Assembly: GCF_000003605.2 (NCBI RefSeq)
Contig: NW_003116447.1
Location: 715,132-735,037 of the forward strand
Direction: 5' to 3'
DNA: 19,906 nucleotides
DNA from: Saccoglossus kowalevskii
Lineage: Eukaryota > Hemichordata > Enteropneusta > Harrimaniidae
Shown: piece by piece, positions 1 through 10,229 of the stretch
Layout of the letters: the number at the start of each line of letters is the position of its first letter
Position numbering within the stretch: position 1 is the first letter of the stretch
Notes under the pieces: generated by a model
Told to the model about the DNA's origin: nothing
Seen by the model: only the letters and a program-made list of their open reading frames with translations
The model's database searches: none
Translations under genes and position numbers: made by a program

Positions 1-375
1 ACTACCAGGATATGTGTAGAGTCTGACTAAACAAAACACCACGCATTGACACAAACCATTTTCCCGAGAGAAGCTGCAGTCATGTATAGGCAATAACACG
101 AGTTTTTAAACGTGTAATAATTACCGACCTATGACAAACCATGGATCACAGTCAATCTATGGAGGACCGGACTTTACATAGACCTTAGAAAACAAACGTA
201 TATGGGCAAACAAGAGAAAACGATACATTTTGGCTGAACGGATTTTCCTATTTTTATAAATTTATCAGGCATTATTCTCTTCAATTAATAGATAATTTAT
301 CAATTTTTGAAATAAGTTTAGCTAATTATAATGGTATCAACAATTACGTCTTTCTTGTTCTTCCTATTAAAGCCC
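1..375. other. AT-rich intergenic, nothing identified
   Basis: No ORF of note, splice-bounded exon or inverted repeat was seen. It lies upstream of the candidate TATA box and is taken as intergenic or distal promoter sequence. Confidence 0.5.
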
Positions 376-383
376 TATATAAT
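376..383 (+). promoter_or_regulatory. candidate TATA box (TATATAAT)
   Basis: TATATAAT lies 20-45 bp upstream of a locally GC- and CpG-richer stretch (about 420-640), with an Inr-like TCACTTC near 420. It is on the same strand as the LRR gene, about 3 kb before its coding start, and would serve it if the first exon is non-coding. Motif-based inference only; TATA-like strings are common in AT-rich DNA. Confidence 0.3.
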
Positions 384-404
384 AATTCCAGCCAATATCG
401 TCTG

Positions 405-653
405 GGAAGTCCAACTAGGTCACTTCAATCAATCGCGCCATAGTCTTTCAAGTATGCGCGACTGGTTGAGCGTAGTGGCTTCGCAACGGGCGCGTTAAAC
501 ACTGCGCTCCATGTCGCGCTCGACTCTCGAATGAGTTCTAAACTTCCAAGTGAGGTGTTCGTTGCGTAAAGTTCACTGTGCCCGCAAAAACACATACAGT
601 TATCGTTTGTTTACACTTTCACCAGCGATGACCATTAACAAAAGATATATGAC
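405..653 (+). other. possible non-coding first exon (5'UTR) of the LRR gene
   Basis: This stretch is CpG-richer than its surroundings (many GCGC and TCGC motifs between 430 and 540). It ends at a consensus donor, GAC|GTAAGT, at 654. The signal-peptide exon downstream is preceded by an acceptor-like TTTTTCAG ending at 3427, so a 653-to-3428 splice would remove a 2.77-kb 5'UTR intron. Several upstream ATGs with early stops are present (for example at 531 and 627), so it would be a leader carrying uORFs. The start is approximate. A transcript would decide. Confidence 0.3.
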
Positions 654-1090
654 GTAAGTACAACGTATTGCCAAATTAAATTTCTATCATAACTGTCGAC
701 AATTTACGCTTGCATATGCTATGTTATTGGAAAGTCTTTCTTGTCACGTTTGTTTTTTTCAACAACATATACAGTATGACAGTTTTCGGACGTAAATGCA
801 TTATTTTGTTTTGTGTTCACGTATACCAACTTCGTGGATATATATTTGACCATTGAAAGACGCATACACATGAGGTTTGCACCAAAGTGTCGGTAATTTG
901 TCGGACTGCGGATCGGTATTATATCAGACATCGTCAAAACAATGTCGTGTTCAGAAGAATGCTGTCGCGAGGAAACATCTATAGCAACGTACGTACAGTG
1001 GATTACTGGGTGAAAGCTATCAAGCACATATAATAGTATACTATGTATAGAATGGTAGTATATAGTAATAGGTAATTGTAGGGTCCAAGT
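654..1090. other. non-coding, nothing identified
   Basis: Likely the beginning of the LRR gene's 5'UTR intron, if exon 405-653 is real. The minus-strand reading frame at 719-1027 has no recognisable domain or splice context and is not taken as a gene. Confidence 0.4.
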
Positions 1091-1222
1091 GGTAATTATT
1101 CAACATAACCAGATGTTTCAGACAAAATAGCCTTTTTCAATGATGGCTATAAAAAATGTATCTTCATTTATTTATACTAGTATCATTGATAATGATCTGG
1201 ATAATTATCTTGAATAATTACC
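1091..1222. mobile_element. small inverted-repeat element (MITE-like, about 132 bp)
   Basis: The ends are a perfect 13-bp inverted repeat, GGTAATTATTCAA at 1091-1103 and its complement at 1210-1222. The interior is AT-rich and non-coding. Size and structure fit a MITE or solo hairpin; no clear target duplication was found. Confidence 0.4.
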
Positions 1223-1256
1223 AGGGAGTACGATTACACTATGACCCGTGGTACAT

Positions 1257-3043
1257 CATTTCACAATGTAATCTCTTCCTAACAATTAATTAAATTCAAA
1301 TTTAGTATATTAGTCTTATTGTTGACTCGCTGTTAACATAACTCTGTACTATGGTATTGGTGATATATGAATTGGGTGCCATAGGATGGTACTTGATGGC
1401 CCAGCAACCTAATCAAATATGTATTTTGCATTGTACGAGTGCAAAATAAGTTATTAGGAAATTAGGATATTAGTACCAGCTGTTTTATACGCATGCGCAT
1501 TGGCCGATCCTGTCAAATCTCGTCATCTGTTTTGGGGCGTGTCTGGTCGATGTGAAATTGCTTCAGCCATTGTGTAACGGAAATAACTGGTGTCTGTGTG
1601 AAAACCGCTGTAAAGTGGAGGTAAAATGAATTTGCGCGGTTTTACCAACATAGTAAACACTGAGTAAACCAAACTTAGAACTCACGATACTAGTGCAGAC
1701 GACTATGGTTGAACAACCATGAGAAATAAATGGCGGGACTTTGGTGTTGCACATTTAGCACAGGAATAAAAGACACGCCCACAGTTGGACAACCAATCAT
1801 TTTATTATTGGTCAATGGCGGGATGAGCGGCTTCCTTTGTGTACATTCAGCGTCAACTTCATGAGAGAAACCAAATAACCAAATATACTATTATCCTGTT
1901 CGATGTTCATGTTCCCGACTTGGACATTTGTTTATTTGGAGTAATTTCCAATTCTACGCCAGGTCCTTAGTAATTAATGATTCCACGTATTTATTTGGCC
2001 GTTATTTGACAGACTTAAAATGCCATAATGTTAATTCGTAGAAATTTAAACACACTGATACTGATAATGAATTAAAAATTTGCCAAAAAATACTAAATTT
2101 GCTATCTCATGGAAATAATAAAAAAACAAAATATTTGGCAACATATTAAGATTTGCGTCGCATGCACGCGATTGAAATATCATATAAAATGGGCCTAATA
2201 TACTAATGTTGTATTTATTCATTTGAAAGAACGAGTTTACATCCTAGAATGGCCACGTTGTACCACGGATCCACTATGATCCGTGGTACAACGTGGCCAT
2301 TCTAGGATGTAAACTCGTTCTTACAATTAAATAACAATGGTTGTTCGACCATAGTCCTCTGCACCAGTATCGCGAGTTCTAAGTTTGGTTTACTATGTTA
2401 AGTCGCTCGACACCATATTCCCCGCCTCCTTTTCGGTACCGACGCCCAACTCGGCGTCCTGGGGAGGAAATCTACTCACCACGCCACGCCACTTCGATAC
2501 CTCTCCTTCCCGGAAACATGCTTTTCAATACGAAACTGTTTTTTCTGTAAGTTCGGCCATTTAAAATCATATTCTGGACAAGATTTTTATCAATTAAATG
2601 ATCGGCTTTCATTGTTGCTCCGAATCATTCAGAAAATGGCAGCGCAAAAACTGCGCAAATTCATTTTACCGCCACTTTACAGCGGTTTTCACGCAGACAC
2701 CAGATAATTCCGTCGTTACACAATGGCTGAAGCAATTTTACATCGACCAGACACGCCTCAAAACAGATGACGAGATTTGACAGGATCGGCCAATGCGCAT
2801 GCGTCTAAAACAGCTGGTACTAATATCCTAATATTTTAATTTCCTAATAACTTATTTTGCACTCGTACAATCCAAAATACATATTTGATTAGGTTGGTTG
2901 GCCGTCAAGTACCATCATATGGCACCAAATTCACATATCAACAACACGATAGTACAGAGTTATGTTAACATCGAATCAAAATAAGACTAATATACTAAAT
3001 GTTTATTTAATTAATTGTAAGTATGAGATTACATTGTGAAATG
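1257..3043. repeat. giant imperfect inverted repeat (long hairpin)
   Basis: The left arm (about 1257-1722) is repeated in inverse orientation at about 2332-3043. Matches run from the outer CATTTCACAATGTAATCTC/complement, through GCATGCGCATTGGCCGATCC and GTAAAGTGG, to the inner GAACAACCAT. The right arm is longer because about 245 bp (roughly 2401-2645) has no counterpart in the left arm. The open frames at 1563-1754 (minus) and 2598-2780 (plus) are the same arm sequence on opposite strands and are not genes. It is best read as two opposed copies of one element, or a foldback transposon. Transcribed as part of a pre-mRNA it would form long double-stranded RNA. Confidence 0.8.
2227..2322. repeat. 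perfect palindrome: 44-bp arms, 8-bp loop
   Basis: Positions 2227-2270 are repeated exactly as the reverse complement at 2279-2322, separated by CCACTATG. The inner arm edge (CCGTGGTACA) also resembles 1237-1256, just outside the left arm of the surrounding hairpin, so the palindrome probably derives from an end of the same element. Perfect arms suggest a recent origin or gene conversion. Confidence 0.9.
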
Positions 3044-3072
3044 GCCAGTATTTGAATAATAGCCGAAACATA

Positions 3073-3285
3073 AGGCCAAACAAAAAATTGTTTTGTTGCC
3101 CTCAGCGACCGACCGAAAAATATCGGAAATATCGGGTCGCGTTTTTTTTTTTTCCTTCTTTTTTTTCGTCATAGGCCCAAATATTAAAAACTCGCCATTT
3201 TAAAGCAGTAAAAAAGTGTTTCCTCTAAAAATTAACGACTTTTCAATTTTCCAAATTAGGGCAACATAAGTTTTTTGTTTGGCCT
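3073..3285. mobile_element. inverted-repeat MITE, AGGCCAAAC ends (about 213 bp)
   Basis: The left end AGGCCAAACAAAAAA followed by TGTTGCCCT at 3073-3102 is mirrored at about 3257-3285. The interior is non-coding with an interrupted T-rich run (about 3141-3168) and a CGACCGACCGA motif. Terminal repeats and lack of coding capacity indicate a non-autonomous DNA transposon. The superfamily cannot be named safely; a TA target site is possible. Confidence 0.65.
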
Positions 3286-3435
3286 ATTTAAAGTCAGAAA
3301 GTATGTTTTAAATAGAGGACTAATGTAATCATTAGATATTTCATGAAAGGTGCTAGATTATGCGCGGATTTATTATTCATTAGTATACATATCGTGGTGA
3401 CACATTTTTTTTATGAATATTTTTCAGATGATACG

Positions 3436-3617
3436 ATGTTTTATTTGTCAGTTATATTGACTTTAGTTGCATTATTGATATCGAGCCAAGCTCACTGTCC
3501 AACAGATTGTAGTTGTCACAACAATGTACTGTCCTGTCATTCCAAGTCGGGAGGAAAATTACACCATATTCCAAGTGATCTTTACAAGTTTGAAGAGTCG
3601 TCGCTGATAACGAGCAT
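3436..3617 (+). CDS. LRR gene coding exon 1: signal peptide + LRRNT
   Basis: Encodes residues 1-60 and two bases of codon 61. A hydrophobic leader (FYLSVILTLVALLISSQA) precedes HCPTDCSCHNNVLSC, a textbook LRRNT cysteine cap. Donor AT|GTAAGT at 3618. An acceptor-like TTTTTCAG ends at 3427, eight bases before the ATG, so this exon probably begins at 3428 with a leader exon upstream. Confidence 0.88.
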
Positions 3618-6600
3618 GTAAGTACGACCAGACCGTTTCATCGCTTGATTTAAATGGGATTAGAAACGCCCCTGCGGACAGTGACTGATTGCTGCAGCTA
3701 TATCTTTGATAATGATCCATTTGTGTTAGTATCTTACAAATGTCCTTCTGTTATTGATCATTGTGACAAATACAAGATTGTTCGTGTTTGTTTAATGTAC
3801 TTAATGTACCTTTCATTGTTATAGACATTTATAAATTGCGATGGCTGGTGCATCCAACCGACCAATCAACGAGGGCAGGGTACACTGACGTCATTTAAAA
3901 ACGTCCCAATGTTATTCAATCGACCGATAGAAACTTCGTTTAGGGTTGAATTGGGGAATTTTTAAATATTTATCAAGATTAAGGGGACAATCTTGTTGTG
4001 TCTAGCATAATTCTATCGTAAATAAGTGTAAAATGCTTTATTTTAGCTAGAATTAATTTTCGCTGTAAAAAAATTTCTGGGTGTTTAGTATAGAATTTAT
4101 TTTCACTGATTTCTGACGAGTTGAGTGTAAAATGTAGGATAAAAACATATTTTTTTCACTGAATCTTCCCTTCAGCATCAATAGCAAAAATAAGGCATTT
4201 TACACTGATAATATAATTTCCTAAACCACGTGGTCTGAATGAATACAATACGTTATTTTGTTTTATTTGCAGTGACTTTAAAGAAAATCTCATTAAAGAA
4301 TTAAACATAGGCGAGTTTACTGGTCTCCGAAATGTGAGAATTCTGTAAGTATTCTAGGTCCATGTAAACAGTATAACTGATAATTGCGCAATAAATTAAT
4401 CGAGGTCGGTCCTCGTGGCCACATTCCGATCAATAGTCGTGATAAACTAAAATATAATGATACAGACTGACTGTATATTCAATTTATATATTCAACAACA
4501 ATATCATGTCTGATATATTTTGTAGACAATTAGAACACAATCATTTGAAAGTATTGCTCCAAGGTTATTTTAGTGGTCTTCGAGAATTGCGTAGTCTGTG
4601 AGTATCTTGTTTTATTTATTTATTTATATTAAAGAGCGACAGTCATCGCACTGCGCATGTGCGACATTTGTGTTGATAAACATTGATTTTCCCACAATCC
4701 AAGGCGCTCTTCTAATGGAAATCACAAGTATGAGATTTAATCTGGGCGCGACTTGCACTAATTACCGCCGGTGACTCCTTCGATACCTTTCAATCACCTA
4801 ACAAATACCTAATTAAAGCTTGGTAACGTCTCAGTTTATACTCGTTGATCCGCGCAACAGGAAAAGTCTCCATCTTTTTTTTATATATATATGAGACCCA
4901 TATATCGCACGCATGCGTAGCGCGATGACTACCGCCGTTTAAGGTAGAAGCCTAGTCATAATTTTTGACAAAATTGGTCATAAATCCCATGACAATGTTC
5001 ATTAGTTTATTATGTACAGTCATGAAGCTAATGTCTCATGGTACAATGAAATAGCATTATTTTGTGTGTTACAGTTATGCTTTTTGAGAAACGTGTCCTA
5101 ATATTTCTTGAAAATTGTTATTTTTAGAACAATTGCATAGAACACAATGTTAAAGAAAAATTGAATTTTTTTACACTTTTTAAAACCCAGATTTTTTAAA
5201 TAATTCAGAACAACAAAAAGCACTTCATCATTAACAATATATGATTTTTTCAGCCTATGTCACCAGGCTAGATTTTGAGATATTGTATAATATCTCTGCC
5301 ATAGGAACCTGTGGTAAAAGTGTTATTATAGTGTCAAAATGGCGACTTTCCACTAAAATACAACCATCAATTTCTCGAAAAAAGGGCTGGTGACTCCCAA
5401 CTTTTTAAAGGTCAATATCCTTATATTTTTTTAATTTATGAGTAGGCTTCTACCTTAACTTGACTCTTTAATAAAATAACAAACTATGTATCAAAACAAG
5501 GATTTATAAGATGCGGGTTAGACTGGCGCAATCGGGCGATTAATTTGTTTTTGTAGTTTAAATAAAATAAAAAAAAATCGCGAAATGGAGGTGTTAGCGC
5601 GAAATCCCCTGTAACTGCGCGCTAATACCTTCATTTCGCGATTTTTTTTATTTTCATTTCGCGAATTTTGTTATTTTATTTAAACTACGAAAACAAATTA
5701 ATCGCCCCGACTGCGCCAGTCTAGATGCGGGTATGCACTGGTGTTTTTTTTCAAGACGGCGATGACCTCACTGTTTACGCAGTCGAACTTTTCCAATGGT
5801 CCACTGTGTTCTGTGACGCCATTGGTTACATTTGTGTTTGATTAAATCTTAATCGCGTATCTCCGTTTTTAGAAGTGTCATCTTATCCTCGGGGGCGGTG
5901 CTACGTCACAAGGCGTTCCACGTTGCTACGACGCGCACCACTGTACCACAGGGAGCCCAGGAACAATAATCAACTGTAGTACGCAGTCTCTATGAGCGCG
6001 CGGGGGGGGGGTGTATCGGCTGGTATCGAGTGTAAGAAATAGTCTATTTCTTACACTGGATACCAGCCGATACCCCCCCCCCCGCTCATAGAGACTGCGT
6101 ACTACCGGTACAGTTGACAGTTGATTATAGTTCCTGGGCTCCCTGTGACTGTACATGCATTTCTATGGGCTCTGTGCGCGCTGCTGTGGAACGCCGGTCG
6201 AGCCGGTGTAAATTCGAGAAAACAACACAAACTCAACTTTGAAGTAATCCTGAACAACCAAATGTATATATGTTACACACGTAAGGCTAATCTTGTTACA
6301 CTGTTCAGGGGAGTCTCAACAACCATCCCTAAGTACCGTTTTTGGCCTTTGTTTTCACCGCGAGGGTTGCCAAGCGGTGAAAATGCCCGGATGTCCGCCC
6401 CCGAGGATACTTAACCATTGGTGTCGCGCCCTCTGGTGACGAATCACTTTGATAATGTAAAAATACGAGATGAAGGGAAGCAACGTCGACTTGTGTTGTG
6501 TAGTCAATTCAGATCATTTACGCACGTCATAGAAGTCTGTGCACTTCGTCACCATGACTGGCACGTAGCAAGGGTGTATTATGCTGCTCTACTTTTTTCG

Positions 6601-9600
6601 GGACTTTTTATTCAGCTATTTTGAAAATTCACTCTTTATTGTTAGTTTTACAGAATGATCACTTATTGTGTCTGTTATTTTCTTTGTAAGAAATGCACAC
6701 TTATTTTGTTCCACGGTAACGTAAAACAGCACTATGTTGTGTTTTACATATCTGTATTTTGAAAAAAATTAACAAAAAACATTAAAAAAACCCAGCATAG
6801 TTAGGGGTGAATTATTTTCGTTTATGATTAGGCTTTTATCGGGACTCGGAATCTATTTCAATCATCAACAATTTCTATACTGTTTTTTTAAATGTTGATT
6901 CTTTGACTATTTTTTTCATTGACTTTTAGGGCAATATTGTCTAGTATTTTCCGTTAGCTTTATTTCATGTTAATTATTCAAGTGATTTACATAATATTCT
7001 TTCAGGTTAGTATCACATAATGCCATTCGTTATATCGACGAGTTTGTTTTCAACAAATTGAGAAAACTGGAAAACGTGTAAGTACTACATCAACCCTACC
7101 CTAGAACAGTCAGATACCGACACTGGATGAAATTAAAATCGCAATCTTCATTTCTCTACGCGTATTTGAATTAGTGTTACTGAATATGCACCTAAAAACG
7201 ATGGCGAAACTCTACCGAGATCTCGTTGCTACCAATAACCTGTGTAATCATGGTATTTAGCTAAGATGGGAGAGAATATTCGTGGGCCAAAACAAGTTTT
7301 TTTTAGGTTTTTCACTGTCAACGAGACCTCTGCGGCCATTTGCATTTAAGGTTGACTACCGTGGAATATAACAGTGTTCACTTCCCGATAAGTGACGATG
7401 AACAAATTAAAAAAAATAAGTTTAAATGAATTATTTCAATTGTGAGAACTAGTTGTTGTAAAAGTAATAATTCTCTTTCAATTTATTTCCACACGCAGCG
7501 ATCTATCTCATAACCAACTTGAGCATATCCCGCCAGGAGCGTTTAAGACGAGGCTTGGTGACGGTCACAGCAATATTGCTACACTGTGAGTTGATTAATA
7601 CGTTACTTATGCCACTTGATGTGTTTCCACGTAGAATCAGGGATAGTAGTTTTCTAGTGAATTAGATTGATAGTATATCGACAATCATGAATAGTATGGT
7701 ACTTTATTATCTACCGTGGTACGCAATGAAAAGGAAAACAGTAAACGATAACAAATGATGAAAGGGTGATTTGGGGATTCAAGTCCACGTCAAATTTTGT
7801 TGATCTCCAAGCCATTACTGAAGAAAAGTAACAACTTATGTGACACTGGGATAAACTTCATTTACGTCACTCGTTTTTTTTTTTTCTACAGGGATCTGAG
7901 TAATAATAAACTAAATATACTACAAGATGGAGTGTTTGATGGGTTATCTAAATTAAAGCGTTTGTAAGTCTAGTATCTTCGAGTTGTTTGATCCCATGTT
8001 ATATTTGAATTTGTAGACATAATTTAATTTTGTACTGAAGAGTGTAAAACTGAATTATGCCACATTCCAACTGGAAATTCTGGTTCCCGTCCCTCTGAGT
8101 AAATAATGCAGACTTGTCGTAGTTGGCGTATTAACGCCGTTGTCAGGCCGGTAACTGTAATAACGCCAGTCGATAGCATTTTGTGATTACTGTAAAATGA
8201 CTAATTTTCACTGGGTTTAAATTTTGCTGATTTACCATTTCAGGCATATTCTGTGGGTTTTAAATTCACAGTTTTCTCATTTAGATAATGTGTTCTATGT
8301 TTTAATTCTACATATTCACTGGATTTTTAATTAATTTAGTGCATTTCCAGTCAGCGAAATAAGCAAAATTAAAACCCAGTGAATAATTAATCCTTTTACA
8401 ATAACTCGCAATTCTGCATTTAGCAATGAACGTATATAATATTTAGTTGGCAAGAGGGGTGTAGTTCGAAACTAGACGAGCTTGTCGTATGTTGAAGTAT
8501 TGTTAAAGTTCGTGTTATTGAATTGTGTTTTCCCAGATATCTGGATTATAACATCATCGAATCTATCGACGAAAATACTTTTTTACCATTAGAAGATTTA
8601 CAATTGCTGTAAGTATATATTCTTGGGAGTAATATATATTCGACTTCATTGAAAGTAAAAAAGAACTTTAGTACTTTGGAGTTTGCTGCTAATCGGTTGT
8701 TTATATCATTATGACGAAAAATATATTATGACATTGCAGCACATACGTGTCTTGGATTCCAGTGATATCCATTGTCCCGTATCACGTGGAGCTGTATGTG
8801 TAGTTAGAGCCATTCGCTAGTTGTCAACACCGCTCCCAATATTAAAACGTGACTGTTCTGCGCGTACTCCAAAAAGTTAACTTGACGTGAGAAAACGCAC
8901 AGTTATACGACTGATGTTGAAATTGCTTAAATTATTAATTTTACATTTTCAGATCCCTAACCCATACTAATCTGAAACCAAATATGGCAATATTTCCACT
9001 GCCCAAAACATTACAAAAAATGTAAGTATTAACCACGGGAACCACATAAAGGTAGAAGTCTACTAATAAATGATATACCCTGATTTTTTTTCTCAAGAAA
9101 ATTGTAATATAAATATAAGAATATTAACTTATCAAGTTGGGGGAGGGGATGACTAGCCACTTTGTCGAGGAAATGGTGATTATTTTGTGAGTATTGTAAC
9201 CTCGGCATCAATAGTATACATGCAATAGTTACATTGTTCGCATGTATGCCCGCAACCACAGCTGCACACTCATTGATTTGTGCGTCATTTTCGCTGCAGT
9301 TATTTGGCTGGAAATGTATTTCCATGTACGTGTGAATGGCTACATTTGAAGTTCCAAATCGAATCCAGTGGTATCGAGATTATGGACATCGTAGATATGG
9401 TAATATGTGATTCTGACCTAGTACAGCTGTGTGGTAAGAAATTGAGACATATATGACAGATTATATACGATTATAAATATTTTACAAGCAATTCTGTAAT
9501 TAGCGTATATCAATTACAGGCACGTTACCGAACATATAAACACGCAACACAAACTCACAGCCACTACAAATGCGCTTTGTCACAGTAAGCAGATGTGTAC

Positions 9601-10192
9601 CTCACTACGTCACAGTAACCCTCCCAAAAAAATGACGGCTCGAAATAGCGTGTAATGTACGTGGAATTACAGTGAATAGATGGACATGCGCAAATCGAAT
9701 CTTTGACGTCGCAAACAACATGCACAATATGTTTCGGCATAGATATAATAGTTGGAGGAGTCTCATAAATTTGCAGCCACTGATGGGATTAAATCACCCT
9801 CTGATAATAGTTCTCGTCTTTTATGGAATTGATTTATATGTATCTTGTTCCGTTTATTGCAGGTACATTTTATGGCGTGGGTTATGTTAGCGATACGCTC
9901 ATCACACTACGAGAATTAGCGCCACCTAGATTAATAAATGGCAACATACATGGATACCGTATTAACAGTAATCAGGGTGAACTCGAAATCGCTAAATATG
10001 ACACCAATGTTAGACAACGAATAAAGCAATTACCAGATAAAAACAAAAGAAATTTCTTCCGCCGTGTATTCGAATCTCGGATGAAGACTTTTCTGCATAA
10101 GCATTTTCCGGGAAACGGAAGGTAAATGCATACTACCTATTAGTTTGAGTTCTAAATGCAAATTCTTTAATAATAATGAGTATCGTTATTCA

Positions 10193-10229
<37 letters not shown>

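Noticed and set aside
719-1027. 102-codon minus-strand ORF near the possible promoter
   Set aside because: No recognisable domain, composition like the surrounding non-coding DNA, no splice or promoter context.
3343-3435. Upstream in-frame ATG extending the LRR protein by 31 residues
   Set aside because: Poor start context (T at -3), and it would bury the signal peptide inside the protein. An acceptor-like TTTTTCAG ends at 3427, suggesting that this stretch is intron.
6157-6414. Shared open frame in the two TATCC-ended MITE copies (6121-6414 and 13283-13501), apparently a conserved protein
   Set aside because: Aligning the copies codon by codon, most differences change the amino acid (for example A/S, R/G, V/E, N/R, M/I, Y/H, V/L, P/A), so there is no sign of purifying selection. 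The similarity is that of a recent repeat.
9672-9862. ORF leading into LRR exon 10 from 9672
   Set aside because: The LRRCT ends at 9433 in a phase that fits the acceptor at 9862/9863 exactly; the upstream part is intron read-through.
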